Shown: positions 1-12,300 of the stretch, piece by piece
How positions within the stretch are numbered: the stretch's first letter is position 1
Layout of the letters: each line of letters starts with the position of its first letter
NCBI GenBank assembly: GCA_947462335.1
Contig: OX381721.1
Span: 41,504,488 to 41,568,487 of the forward strand
DNA: 64,000 nt
Source: Harmothoe impar
Lineage: Eukaryota > Annelida > Polychaeta > Phyllodocida > Polynoidae
Direction of reading: 5' to 3'
Notes under the pieces: model-generated
What the model saw: only the letters and a program-made list of their open reading frames with translations
The model's database searches: none
Told to the model about the DNA's origin: nothing
Program-made: the position numbers and the translations under genes

Positions 1-207
1 ACAATGCCAATGGTACCACACCAGGAGGAGGAACCATTTACAGTTGACAGTGCCTATACCAATACCATGTGTAAGATAGATCTACAAGTTGGAGGAAAGT
101 GATTATAGTCCATGCACTACTACCTGTGTATTTGACTTTTGTGACTGTCTATAGTCTATATACTACTACCTGTATATTGACTACAATGACTGCCTATAAC
201 TATACAG

Positions 208-430
208 CCATAGTATAGTAATACCTACACTGTAAAAAAGAACTGTTGTCACTACCTACACTGTGAAAAAAAACAGTTGTCACAAAAATTCATTTCCACT
301 ACCTACACTGTGAAAAAAAACTGTTGTCACTACCTACACTGTGAAAAAAAACTGTTGTCACAAATTTCACTTCCATTACCTACACTGTGAAAAAAAAGAC
401 AATTGTTGTCACAAAATTCCAATTCCAACA
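208..430 (+). repeat. Tandem repeat in retrotransposon leader
   Basis: Five imperfect copies of a unit with core CTACACTGTGAAAAAAA followed by CTGTTGTCAC. Two unit lengths occur, about 31 and about 46 bp, the longer ones carrying an extra ACAAA-TTCATTTCC segment. The block lies between the presumed primer-binding site and the gag start, so it is part of the untranslated leader. Confidence 0.85.
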
Positions 431-432
431 AT

Positions 433-558
433 ATGGCTGCCAAATACCCTACCATGAACTGGGACACCCCCAATAGACCTGAGGTGTTCAAGCTATTCAA
501 GCAACGTATGTCCTTAGTAATTGAGGATAAGGAGGTTACCGATAGGTTTGGGGGATGA
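433..558 (+). pseudogene. gag N-terminal fragment, frame-broken
   Basis: An ATG at 433 opens a 41-codon frame (MAAKYPTMNW at the start) that reads like the N-terminus of a gypsy-type gag and ends in TGA at 556-558. The gag sequence carries on in another frame (GLGDEGLRRL, from about 548). The two halves therefore belong to one gene separated by a small indel or short deletion at about 540-556. No intact gag start is present in the long downstream frame, which has no ATG near its beginning. Confidence 0.7.
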
Positions 559-3500
559 GGGTTTGCGCCGGCTAAATGCCTCAGGGCTGAGCGCAGAACA
601 CTTAAAAGATCCGGACAAGATCTGGAGTTTTTTTGAAGACCAACTCAATATCTCTGTACATTTCCGAGTACACCGCCTTGATTTGATGTTTGAGTATGAA
701 CAAGACGAAAACGAGTCCCTAGACGAGTTCGTATCGCGAGCGCGTACCCAGGCGTTACAATGCGAGTTTACCGATGCCGAGCTTCAAGAATGCGTCATTG
801 AGTTAGTGATAGCTTCTACGCCAATAGAGCTTTTCCGTCGAAGCCTGCTTGACAAGGGTAAGGATTTGACGCTCGAACAAGTCTTGAAGGAGGGTCGACA
901 GTATGAAGCTGCAACCAAAGGCTCTCTTCGACTGGAATCCCTTAAACGACGTTCCCGTAAGGAAGTTCCGAATGTCGACTACGTTCAGACGAATGATGGA
1001 AAAGGGAAACGAAAGCCCTGTGGGAACTGCGGCAGAATACACAAGTACCGCGAATGCCCAGCATACAACTCGAAGTGTGGCCACTGCGGTAATATGGGCC
1101 ACTGGATTGACTGTTGCCACAACAAGAAGTTGGGTCATCCAAAGAACAGCGGTGCAACTGCCAGTGCGCCAGACAAGGAGTCACGAAAGAAAGACTACCA
1201 CAAGAAGAAAGGTCGTAAGAAAGTACATGCCGTACAAAACAACGCGTCAAGTACCTCAGAAGACAGCGACAGTGCCGATGAGCCTATCAAAGGGTTCTAT
1301 GCCGTCACCTTGGGAGACCTTGATGCAGTTGAGCAGGACAAAGCATTCACCAACCTTGATGTGAAAATACCACATGTCAAAGGCAAGCACGCACTCAAGG
1401 TGAAGCTTGACACTGGTGCTAATGCCAATGCTCTACCCCTACGTACCTTCCGTCAGATGTATGGTGACCGCGACCCCTGTGAGATCCTGACGCCTACTAC
1501 CAAGGCGAAGCTGACGTCGTATTCAGGCAACACCATTAACTGCTTTGGAACCATGGCAGTTAGATGCAAGTCTCGAACGTCCCAATGGCACGAGGCTACA
1601 TTCTACGTCGTTGAAGTCGACGGACCTGTAATACTAGGACTACCAGCGTGCGAGGCCCTTGGTCTCATCACGATTAACTGTACAAGGGTTACAGTTGACC
1701 AGATCACCCGATCTGTGTCCACCGTGGACGATCTGAAAAGCCGATACCCAGATCAGTTCGATGCCATTGGTCGCTTCAAGGAGCCTGCCAAGATCCTCCT
1801 GAAGCCAGACGCTGAGCCGCACATTAACCGACCTCGTAAGTCCAACGTCAATCTGTTACCAAAGATAAAGGCAGAACTCAAGGAGATGGAGGAAACAGGC
1901 GTGATCCGCAAGGTTACCAAGCACACCGACTGGTGCTCCAGTCTTGTGTACAGCACAAAGAAAGATGGTAGTCTCAGGATATGTCTGGATCCTAAATTTC
2001 TGAACAATGCCATAAAGCGATGTCCTCATAAAATGCCTACTCTAGAAGAGGTCAATCCAAAGTTCGCTGGTGCCAAAATCTTCAGTAAGCTAGATGCCAA
2101 AGCAGGCTACTGGAGTGTACCCCTCGAGGAGAAGAGTCAGTTGCTAACCACCTTCCGTACTCCGTTTGGACGATACTGTTTCAGGAGATTGCCTTTCGGC
2201 CTGAACATAAGCCAAGATATCTTCCAACAACGGATGGACGAGTTTCTAGAGAATCTCGATGGGTGTGTGGGCATAGCTGACGACATTTGCGTGTTCGGTC
2301 GTACTGAAGAGGAACACGACAAGCATCTGATTGCATTGATGGATGCAGCCAAAGAGTATGGACTGGTCTTCAACTCCCAAAAGTGTACCATCAAGGCCAG
2401 CTCTATATCCTTCTTTGGCAATACGTACAGTGCAGAAGGGATATCACCAGATCCAGCCAAGGTACAAGCTATCAATAAAATGCCAGAACCAAAGAATCCG
2501 GAAGACCTACAACGATTCTTAGGGCTACTGACGTACCTTGGGACATTCATTCCCAACCTCAGCTCACTTGCCGCTCCGCTGAGAGATCTGTTGAAGAAGG
2601 ACTCTGTCTTCATTTGGGAAGAAACTCATACGATCGCAGTCAAGAAGCTGAAAGAAGTCATGACATCCCGTATCGTCGCTTTCTACGATGTTACTAAGCC
2701 CATCAGCATAGAAGTTGATGCGTCGATGAAGGGATTGGGTGCATGTCTAGTACAGGAAGGAAAACCAATTGCCTTCGCATCCAAGACACTTACCACAACA
2801 CAGAGCAACTACAGCAACATAGAGAGAGAAATGCTTGCCGTTGTCTATGGGGTTGAAAGATTCACATCATACCTTTACGGCAGATCATTTACAGTAGTGA
2901 GCGATCACAAGCCGTTAGAGATGATTGCGCGTAAAGCACTCTCATCAGCCCCGCCACGACTGCAGCGTATGTTACTGAAGATACAAGGTTACGACTACAG
3001 TGTTTTGTACCGTCCAGGGAGTCAAATGGTCATTCCTGATACACTTTCCCGGTTGCCTAACCCGGAAGATACAGGAAATGTCACACTTGATGTCAGAGTC
3101 GATGATATCACCCTGGATCTGATACACTTCAGTCCCGAGAAACAACACCACCTGAGAACCAAGACCAGGGAGTGTCCAGTGTTGAACGCACTCGCAGAAG
3201 TCATCTATACTGGATGGCCGGAAAGCATCAAAGAGCTTCCTACTGACCTGCGGCCTTACTGGAGCTTCCGTGACACGCTAGGAATAGAGGATGGTGTGAT
3301 CTTCAAGGGAAAGCAGGTTGTGATACCACCTTCGATGCAGCCTGAGCTACTGAAGCAACTACACGTAGGACACCAGGGTATCGAGAAGACACGATTGTTA
3401 GCAAGAGAAACCATCTACTGGCCTGGGATAAACGATGATATCAGCAAAATGATCAAGACCTGCTCACTGTGCCAGGAGTTCCAGGAAGCAAACACGAAAG

Positions 3501-4174
3501 AACCAATGTTACCCACAGAGGTTCCTGATGGACCCTGGAAGGTAAAAGGTACTGATCTGTTCGAGATAAAAGGCAAGATGTTTATCATTGTGTCTGACTA
3601 TTATTCGAAATTTCCATTTGTGAAGGAACTTTCCTCAGCAACCTCTGCCTCCGTAGCAAGCTACGTAGAAGGTATATGCAGTGTGCTTGGGAAGCCTAAC
3701 ACCATCCGATCTGACAATGGACCCCAGTACACAGGAGAAGCCTTCCAGAAAACCTGCAGAGAGTGGGAGATCCAGCACGTAACATCATCGCCTGAAATCC
3801 CACAATCCAATGGATTTATAGAGCGACAGATTAAATGGATTAAGCCAATACTAAAGAAAGCAATGAAGTCAGGACAAAACATCCAAAAGGTCCTACTTAA
3901 CATCAGAGCAACCCCCATAGACAATGTCATTCCGTCGCCAGGGGAGCTTCTGATGAAGCAAAAACTAACAGCAAGTCTTCCATTCCGCAGTGAAGAAACT
4001 GCAAGCGGCCCAGTGAAAGAAAGAATGCTGGAACGGCAGACCAAAAGCAAGGCTTACCATGATAGAGGAGCGAAGGACTTACCACCACTATACCCTGGGC
4101 AACGGGTCAGTGTGTACGACAAGTCGACACATGCTTGGCGTCCAGGACAGGTGATAATCAATGGAGACGGATGA
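521..4174 (+). CDS. gag-pol polyprotein of Ty3/gypsy element
   Basis: This 1,217-codon frame covers most of gag and pol. Counting from 521, two zinc knuckles lie at residues 167-179 (CX2CX3HX4C, one residue short) and 186-199. The aspartic protease motif DTGA is at 297-300. The RT active site reads ADD with D587 and D588. An RNase H region follows (EVDAS, IEREMLA, SDHKPLE). Integrase has an HHCC-type finger (HQGIEKTRLL to CSLC) and a catalytic D1012, D1065, E1101 triad, with 35 residues between the last two. No internal stop occurs. The true gag start is upstream in another frame, and the integrase tail continues in a different frame after 4160, so the reading frame is broken at both ends. 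Confidence 0.92.
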   Translation: MRIRRLPIGLGDEGLRRLNASGLSAEHLKDPDKIWSFFEDQLNISVHFRVHRLDLMFEYEQDENESLDEFVSRARTQALQCEFTDAELQECVIELVIASTPIELFRRSLLDKGKDLTLEQVLKEGRQYEAATKGSLRLESLKRRSRKEVPNVDYVQTNDGKGKRKPCGNCGRIHKYRECPAYNSKCGHCGNMGHWIDCCHNKKLGHPKNSGATASAPDKESRKKDYHKKKGRKKVHAVQNNASSTSEDSDSADEPIKGFYAVTLGDLDAVEQDKAFTNLDVKIPHVKGKHALKVKLDTGANANALPLRTFRQMYGDRDPCEILTPTTKAKLTSYSGNTINCFGTMAVRCKSRTSQWHEATFYVVEVDGPVILGLPACEALGLITINCTRVTVDQITRSVSTVDDLKSRYPDQFDAIGRFKEPAKILLKPDAEPHINRPRKSNVNLLPKIKAELKEMEETGVIRKVTKHTDWCSSLVYSTKKDGSLRICLDPKFLNNAIKRCPHKMPTLEEVNPKFAGAKIFSKLDAKAGYWSVPLEEKSQLLTTFRTPFGRYCFRRLPFGLNISQDIFQQRMDEFLENLDGCVGIADDICVFGRTEEEHDKHLIALMDAAKEYGLVFNSQKCTIKASSISFFGNTYSAEGISPDPAKVQAINKMPEPKNPEDLQRFLGLLTYLGTFIPNLSSLAAPLRDLLKKDSVFIWEETHTIAVKKLKEVMTSRIVAFYDVTKPISIEVDASMKGLGACLVQEGKPIAFASKTLTTTQSNYSNIEREMLAVVYGVERFTSYLYGRSFTVVSDHKPLEMIARKALSSAPPRLQRMLLKIQGYDYSVLYRPGSQMVIPDTLSRLPNPEDTGNVTLDVRVDDITLDLIHFSPEKQHHLRTKTRECPVLNALAEVIYTGWPESIKELPTDLRPYWSFRDTLGIEDGVIFKGKQVVIPPSMQPELLKQLHVGHQGIEKTRLLARETIYWPGINDDISKMIKTCSLCQEFQEANTKEPMLPTEVPDGPWKVKGTDLFEIKGKMFIIVSDYYSKFPFVKELSSATSASVASYVEGICSVLGKPNTIRSDNGPQYTGEAFQKTCREWEIQHVTSSPEIPQSNGFIERQIKWIKPILKKAMKSGQNIQKVLLNIRATPIDNVIPSPGELLMKQKLTASLPFRSEETASGPVKERMLERQTKSKAYHDRGAKDLPPLYPGQRVSVYDKSTHAWRPGQVIINGDG

Positions 4175-4514
4175 TACAGCACCTCGATCTTATATCGTGG
4201 AGAACCAGAAAGGAAATCTGGTTAGGCGTAATCGAGTCCATCTACAAGAGAGACCAGAAGGAAGACCATTGGAGATTCAGCAGCCAACAACACCTATAAG
4301 GCCATCACATCCGCCTGTGTCTCCAAGGCCGTCACATCCGCCTGCCTCAGATACGTCTCCAAGGCTGCAACGACCACCGTCACCACAACTGGCTCTGAAG
4401 CATCCACCTCCGCCAAAACCACCATCGAGGCCGTTAGATGCACCAGCCAGTCATGCGGGAACAACTACCCGGAGTGGACGGGTGTCAATAATGCCGAGCA
4501 GATATAAAGACTAA
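4161..4514 (+). pseudogene. Integrase C-terminal tail, frame-shifted
   Basis: The main frame stops at 4174 just after WRPGQVI, a usual position in the integrase C-terminal barrel. The overlapping frame continues with PRSYIVE and LRRN-type residues (NLVRRNRVHLQ), the normal continuation in gypsy integrases, then a proline-rich tail ending at 4514. A small indel between 4155 and 4175 explains the break. I infer one original gene; a programmed shift at this place would be unusual. Confidence 0.75.
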
Positions 4515-4650
4515 AGTTTGACGTTTGACAACTAGGGCAAAATAATCCCTACAAACGTCAGGGGGACAGGGCAGTCTACCCTTAACCCACCATTACATAT
4601 AATCTTCAATACATAAGACAATTTGACAAATTGATTTCATATCTTTCTGT

Positions 4651-4661
4651 AATAAGGGGGA
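4651..4661 (+). other. Polypurine tract
   Basis: AATAAGGGGGA directly precedes the TGTAGTGATA that starts the 3' LTR. This is the expected place and composition for the plus-strand primer of reverse transcription. Confidence 0.75.
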
Positions 4662-4861
4662 TGTAGTGATATCCAGTGATAGCCACCCCACCAAGTGGTA
4701 TAAACAGGAACTAATAATATAGCCTTTGACTCCACCTGGTGGTGGACTGGAGGACTTTGGGGATCAGCCATTATGGAGCCATATTTGAAGATGTAAACAT
4801 GCCAGTCATCTCAGGAATAAATCTATCAACATCTGCCTTACCAACTACTTAAATGGTTACA
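4662..4861 (+). repeat. 3' LTR (about 200 bp)
   Basis: Starts TGTAG after the polypurine tract and ends TTACA. An AATAAA signal lies near 4816. It includes ACTCCACCTGGTGGTGGA. The end is set by the TG...CA rule only, because the 5' copy is outside the window. Confidence 0.6.
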
Positions 4862-5369
4862 TTATCATTACAAACCGTACTATGTAACATACGAAGTAGT
4901 TGAAATGAAACATAATTAAAAAGCCACATTCATGGATAAAACACAGAATGTTCAGGACTTCTACCACGCTCCTGGTAAAGTGAGATCAGTACCCTGTGTA
5001 TATTGATAAAAAGTTGAACACAATCTTGTAATACTTTGTTCTACCTGAACTTTGGTATTTTCCAACAAAAAAAAACACCCAGACTTTCTGCATGCAGATA
5101 AAAATGTAAAAAATAAATATGGCACAATGTTCATACATCCATTTAACGTGTATAGGGCTGAATCCTCATACCCATTGCGTCAGCCATTTTAAATTTGGCT
5201 GGGTGCGGTTAGGAAGAGACACAAAGTCCCTGGGTAAAAATCACTTCCAGGGACAAAGTTGTACTCGGTCCATCAGCTATCATTAGTGTGGGCTGCTGCA
5301 ACCAGCTCCAGTCCGGCTTGATCCCTATATTTGGCAATCATGTGTGTCCTCTGTACCTAAGTAAGTTCA
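4862..5369. other. Non-coding stretch, 3' flank of MADF-like gene
   Basis: AT-rich DNA between the LTR element and the end of the minus-strand gene. It should hold the 3' UTR of that gene, but I see no clear AATAAA on the minus strand and no repeat structure. Confidence 0.4.
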
Positions 5370-6300
5370 CTACGCAGAAGGATCCCAGGTCCCCCGAACT
5401 GCCTTCATAGAAACACTGAAAACATGTACCATGAATTCGTCCCTCACTTCTGGAAGCATACAACCAACATGTGGTACCAACGAATTGGCCCACAGTTGGT
5501 CTGGGCTTGTAGGGGTTGCTTCTAGTGTACCCGTTGTCTTCGTCTGACTGCGCCACTGTTCAAGTCCATCCGTCATCTTCTTTATCTGCTCGTTTCTTTC
5601 CACCATAATGGCTGCCATGTCCGTCTGCTTGTCCTTTTCTGGTTTTTTTCTTGCCCTCCTCCTTCTTTTTGCGGTCACTAAGCCCCTGGCGGGCATACCA
5701 GTCACTCTCCTCTACCGTAGTATCATATCTACTGGTGTTCTTGTTCCATTCCTTGTCCATTGCTGCCCGACGCTGTGCGGCAGTGGTGAAATTAAAACTG
5801 GACGCTTCACTCACTGTCGAGCTGGATTTGGTAGTGTTGGCCATCCTCATCCTGTCCTCTGCTGTCATGCTGCCTGATGTTTTAGACAGAGCAGGTTTGG
5901 TCTTAGGCACAGATTTCGGAACAGGGGCTTTTTTGAATGTTTTCTTTACCGCTGCTGGTTTTGGTGTGGAGGCTGCTGAAATTACGGCTGACTTCTTTAT
6001 TAAATCTGGTCGGGCAGTTTTCTTTGGTGTTTTCTTGGCACTTGAGCTCTGACTGGCAGGATCATCCAGCCTTAAAGACCTTTTGACTGAGGCCTTAACA
6101 CATGAAGCATCTTTCAACCTATCATTCCGGCTGAACTGTTTGTTGTTCACTATGACCTCACTTTCCTCCATCTCCGTACCATCTGAATTCTCCTTTTCTC
6201 CCTGTTCTGATTCTGTTAACTGGCACGCCTTCATAGGTGTTAGGCTTCGATCCAATATCTGGGATAAATCGATGGCGTTTTCTACATCAGTTTCCGTCAC
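5370..6300 (-). CDS. MADF-like gene exon 5 with homopolymer frameshift and BESS-like end
   Basis: Starts after TCACAG at 6301 with VTETDVENAI. It is long, Lys/Ser/Pro-rich and includes TAEDRMRMANTTKSSS and QRRAAMDKEW. In the straight frame it ends at TGA 5562-5560. However, a second frame open from 5705 to 5370 looks more protein-like beyond a seven-A run (plus-strand T run 5643-5649). It reads KPEKDKQTDMAAIMVERNEQ, then the hydrophobic pattern DQLWANSLVPHV and EFMVHVFSVSMKA, typical of a BESS motif. One base too many in the run would explain it, either as a sequencing error, an allele or a real lesion. Confidence 0.65.
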
Positions 6301-9300
6301 CTGTGACAAAATACATAAGTTCATTTTGTAAATAGCAGACAGTATAAAGAAATTTCCCGTTTTTAACCCTGGGCTTACAGTGATTTCAAATTGTATATTG
6401 AGTAGGCTTATTAAAGGGATAGGTTAATACACAGACAGTGTTATAATGTTGAAAATGCATTTTTCTGTCATCCAATCATGTTTTCCCATTGATTCAGTAT
6501 TCAAATATATATTTATTGGATTACATTTTACTGTAGCCTACAGTTGCATCATGCTATGCTCCACTTGTTTTAATTGTAATATGTATAAATTATAATTCCA
6601 TACAGCGAATGCTAAAGAAAAGTATGTGTATTTTGGTGTTGTTATCAGGAAGATATAAATTCCCAACTAAATTACCTGAGGTAGAACTCTCTTTTTCGGG
6701 GTTGACTTGTTTCTTGGACTAACACGTTTGTAACACGTCAGATGTTCATTTGTACTGATGTGCTGGCGTAAGAAGTATGCTAGACGCAGCACCTCATGTT
6801 GCCGGACGGTTTTCCCTTCAGGTTCTTGTCCGCTCTTCGCCTGCCTATGTAGCCGCTGATACATATTCCTGATGGATCCCATCTTGTCAGCTATCACTTT
6901 GGCTGAAAATAAAGTACGATATATTTGACATACCGTAATGTCGCGTTTTGGAGCCCCGGCGGCTATTCTTTTGGATACCCCCTTACCCCCGGCCCCTAAT
7001 CAAGGAAGGCGGCTATTCAAGACCCGGCGCTTATTGTTTTAACACTTTATTTCTGTATGAAAAACTTTGTACTCTATAGGGAATGGGCTGGGACACCATG
7101 GGAAAAGCTTTTCCCGGAGATGTGAGGTCTATTGTTACATCTACAAGTGTTAGAGTTAACTCTTCTCACACCTTAGTTGGCTACGTGTTTACACATGGGT
7201 TTGGAGTGTTGGTCCCCTGACCAACCCATGAGGCCAAGATGGCGAAGCCATCAAGGCCTCATGGGTTGGTCAGGGGATCCAACACGACAAAGACATGTGT
7301 AAACATGGTTCTATCATTGTTTAATCAATTAATTGATAACATATATACTTACCTGCAGAGGAGAATTACATGGTAACATGTTAAAATGACCTTAAAACTG
7401 CCTTAATGACCTTAATGACGTCAGAGCATGGTGTTGGTCCTCTGACCAACACCATGAACGTTGGTCCACTGTTTTCAATGGGACATGCACAGCCAACCAT
7501 GATAGAACCGGGTTTCACACCTAACTGTGATTGAATGCTAAATCCATATTGCAAACAAAGCTGTTAGGGACTTATATACAGGTATAACATGCTTGCATGT
7601 TGAAATAATTACATTTTTTGAAGTGTGTATGTAGTGTAATTTTATGAGGGGAAAGCAGATGCCGAAACAAATGCTAATAAAATCATTTCCTGTTGAATGG
7701 TACATGTATAAACATATACGACTATTATACAGGAGTCACTGATGCATAATTAATTGTGCTTACAATTTCTGAATATAATTGTAAACCGTCCCCTCTCAAC
7801 CCATTTTATTCTTTTATTAAGGGTATTATCTTATTATGTGCGGGAAGTTCTTATAATATTCAATTTCATATGTCTGTTTCAACAAGATGTAAACAGCCCA
7901 CATTACCAAATGAGAATGCTGGATTATAAGGCCTCCAAATCATTGTAAAACATCTAAAAAATCGGCCAGACCCGGCGCCTATTCAAGGCCCGGCGCCTAA
8001 TAATTTCAGACCCCTATTACCCCCGGCCCCTATTCAAGGGAGGCGCCTATTGAAAACCCGGCGCCAAAACACATTACGGTATATATATAACATATCCTTA
8101 GCACAACCATAGCGTACTGATGTGGGGTGTAAAAACGGCCCTCCAAACGCCAGTGCTTTCTGGCCTGGGACCCCCAGAACGTACTGATGTGGGGTGTAAA
8201 AAAGGCCCTCAAAACGCCAGTGCTTTCTGACAGGGGACCCCCAGAGTGTACTGATGTGGGGTGTAAAAAGGACCCTCCAAAAGCCAGCTTTCTGGGGCTT
8301 GGAGTCCCCCAAACGCCAAGGATTTTTGCACTTTTAATATATTTTAATAGCAAATATTTGGATGTAAAAATAAGATAAGAATAAAACGATTTGGCATATT
8401 AAAATGGCACATACATTGTCTTTATCCTAGACAAAATAAAAGGTGTGACTTCTAGATGCATATGCAAATTAATTAGCCATAAAAAACGTTGATTAGCTTA
8501 ATTTGTCCAAGTTTGGAAAACCATGTCATATTCATCAACATGTGACATAATGTTTTATTCAATTAACCTGTTCAATCAAGCGGTCATTGCATAACAAAAC
8601 ACATCTGGTATTGTGGGTAAACCCAAATTAATTGATTTTAACATGATTTATGTAAATTTTTGACTAAATTGCTAATAAGATTGAATACGTTTTAGAACGT
8701 TTTTTTGCAGCAGGGTCTCTACTGTTCTGCTATTCCAAAACGTATTAGAACGTTTTGGCAGCTCTGGTCTCCATTGCCCTGCTCCCCCATTCCCTACTCC
8801 CCCTGCCCTCCGCTCTCTGATCCAACATGATAAACACATATGTGTCAGTATGATGGACACATGTGGGACAACATGACGGACACATGTGAGACAACATGAC
8901 GGACACATGTGGGACAACATGACGGACACATGTGGGACAACATGACGGACACATGTATGACAACATGACGGACACATGTGGGACAACATGACGGACACAT
9001 GTGGGACAACATGACGGACACATGTGGGACAACATGACGGACACATGTGGGACAACATGACGGACACATGTGGGACAACATGACGGACACATGTGGGACA
9101 ACATGACGGACACATGTGGGACAACATGACGGACACATGTGGGACAACATGACGGACACATGTGGGACAACATGACGGACACATGTATGACAACATGACG
9201 GACACATGTGGGACAACATGACGGACACATGTATGACAACATGACGGACACATGTGGGACAACATGACTGACACATGTATGACAACATGACGGACACATG

Positions 9301-12300
9301 TGGGACAACATGACGGACACATGTGGGACAACATGACGGACACATGTGGGACAACATGACGGACACATGTGGGACAACATGACGGACACATGTGGGACAA
9401 CATGACCGACACATGTGGGACAACATGACGGACACATGTGGGACAACATGACGGACACATGTGGGACAACATGACGGACACATGTGTGACAACATGACGG
9501 ACACAGTCATGTGTGACAACATGACAGATACATTTTGAATTATATTGGTACATATTGGATTCTACTGGCGAGTAGGGATGCCATCTATAAACCCAAAGTC
9601 GGTACATTGGCATTTCTAGATTTCTGATCAGTTACCCTTTGGGTTCTATAAGTACCTTTTAGATTGTGAGGTTATCTAGAGCCATGTGACGTTATCTTGT
9701 ATCATGTGACGTTATCTAGCACCATGTGACATTATCTAGTACCATGTAATGTTATCTTGTACCATGTGACATTATCTAGTACCGTAAAACATCGCGTATA
9801 AGCCTAACTCGCGTATAAGCCGCACCCCGACTTTGGGCCGATTCTATAAGCCGCAGAGGCCTTCTGAATGAGGCTACATGAAAAACTATCGTATTAGCCG
9901 CACCCCTAACTCTGGCCTTACTGCGGTGATGTCACTGTTCTCCTGTGGAGCCTGTGGAGCCTGTGGAGCTTCCTGGCAGCCCGCAGAGCCTCCTGGCGGC
10001 CCATGGAGCATCGGTCCACTACCAACTCTTGTTTTGACAGCTTTTTATATCAAGGTGGGGGAGGGGATTAGCGGTCCCCCAGTACGAGGGTATTGTGGGG
10101 AGGGGAAGGGGGGGGGGGGGTGCTCCATTACTGTTAGAATGCTGTTAGGGATTAGCGGTTGTCTGCATTGTCTTAGGATTGTGGTGCGAGCAGGGTGCAT
10201 TGTCTTAGGACTGAGGTGCGAGTATGACATTGCTCACTCATCTCTTACCCCCCTCCCCGTAGCTTTTGGGCACTGTTAATGCCATTTTATAGTCAATTTC
10301 TAAATCGAAATTTGGAAAAACTCGCGTACAAGCCGCACCCCGACTTTGGGCTGATCCTATAAGCCGCACTGGCGATCTGATTCGCGTACTAGCCGCGGCC
10401 TATACGCGAGGTTTTACGGTACCACGTTCTGCCAATCTCCGTCCTGCCGATCTCCGCTCTGATGATCTCCATTCTTCTGATCTTCATAGGTAGCAATAGA
10501 ATCCAATAGATACCAATAGAATCCCCTAAATCTAAATTGGGTAGCCATTGGATGCTATCGATAGCTATTAGTACCAAGAGAATCTATTGGTATCTATTGC
10601 TACATATTGGATGATTTTGGTACTAATGGGCTTCTATTGGTACATTCTGACAATCTCCATTCGGACAATCTCCATTCTGACGGTATTCGTTCTGACGAAC
10701 TCCATAGTTACCAATAGAATCTCATTGGATCAGTTACCCTTTGGGTTCTATAAGTACCTATTGGATTGTATTGATACTTTTTGGATTATATTGGTACCAA
10801 TATCTATTGATTTATATTGGTACATATTGGATTCTATAACTTCAAGATTCTACTGGTTTTACGGTGAAACCTTGCAATAAGATCATTATTAAGTATGTTA
10901 TCTAGTACCATGTGACGTTATCTAGTACCATGTGAAGTTATCTAGTACCATGTGACATTATCTAGTACCATGTGACGTTATCTAGTACCATGTGACGTTA
11001 TCTAGTACCATGTGACGTTATCTAGTACCATGTGACGTTATCTAATACCATGTGACATGATCTTGTACCATGTGACATTATCTAGTACCATATGATGTTA
11101 TCTAGTACCATGTGGCATTATCTTGTACTGAGCTTCATGATACTAGAGTAAGACTAGACCATGTCACATGGGGGTACATGGTCCCAGACATGTGACATGG
11201 GGGTAAGGATGTCATTGATACACATAGAATCGATACATTGACATTTTCTGACTTCTGATAATCAAATCGACAAAGTCTTCATATTGATTTAGCACCATGT
11301 TACATGATCTTGTACCATGTGATATTATCTAGCACCATGTAGCATTATCTTGTACATGTGATATTATCTTGTACTGGGCTTCATGATACTGGAGTAAGAC
11401 TAGACCATGTGACAAAGGGGTACATGATTCCAGACATGTGACATGGGGGTACATGGTACTAAACCACGTGACAAAGGGGTACATGATTCCAGACACGTGA
11501 CATGGGGGTACATGGTCCGAGACATGTGACATGGGGGGTACATGGTACTAGACCACATGACATTGGGGTACATGGTACTAGACCACGTGGCATGTGGGTC
11601 CATGGTCCCAGACATGTGACATGCGAGTAGGGATGCCATTTATAAACCCAAAGTCGGTACATTGGCATTTCTAGATTTCTGATCGGTTAGCCTTTGGGTT
11701 CTATAAGTACCTATTGGATTGTATTGATACCTTTTAGATTATATTGGTACCAATATCTATTGAATTATATTGGTACATATTGGATTCTATAATTCAGGAT
11801 TCTACTGGTTCTACTGTGAAACCTTGCAACAAGATCATTATTAAGTATGTTATTTAGTATCCTGTGACGTTATCTAGTACCATGTGACATGATCTTGTAC
11901 CGTGTGACGTTATCTAGTACCATGTGACGTTATCTAGTACAATGTGATGTTATCTAGTACCATGTGACATGATCTTGTACCGTGTGGCGTTATCTAGCAC
12001 CATGTGACGTTATCTAGTACAATGTGATGTTATCTAGTACCATGTGACATGATCTTGTACCGTGTGACGTTATCTATAGTCCGTGGCACCAAGAAAGGGA
12101 CTGCCAAACTATGTTTGCCCTTTTGCATTTCATTTAATGATCCACTACTTTGGCACTAGTAGTCGCATCATGTTCATGTAAAAAACGTTTTTTAGCCAAG
12201 ACTCTGTAGTTTAAGGTGATGACAATGTCATGTTGCTCTGGAGAAATGTGGGTAATTGTGAAATTTATAAATACCCTAGAAACATTTCTGAAATGTTGTA

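Larger units (their letters stand above)
1..4861 (+). mobile_element. Ty3/gypsy LTR retrotransposon, 5' LTR largely off the window
   Basis: The order of parts is leader with tandem repeats, gag, protease, reverse transcriptase, RNase H, integrase, polypurine tract and a 3' LTR beginning TGTAGTGATA. Integrase following RNase H is the Ty3/gypsy order. The 3' LTR appears to end in TTACA at 4861. The window opens with ACA, so the 5' LTR may end at base 3, and the TGGTACC near base 11 would then be a candidate primer-binding site; neither point can be tested here. The copy carries two frame breaks (gag near 545, integrase tail near 4165), so it is probably not autonomous now, although the long central frame is open. 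Confidence 0.9.

Noticed and set aside
5608..6331. Plus-strand ORFs over exon 5 of the MADF-like gene
   Set aside because: They are hydrophobic antisense readings of a Lys/Ser/Pro-rich exon, without splice or domain support.
8672..9613. Three long overlapping minus-strand ORFs rich in Cys, His and Val
   Set aside because: They are produced by the 23-bp minisatellite, which has no stop in any phase; all three frames read the same peptide shifted.
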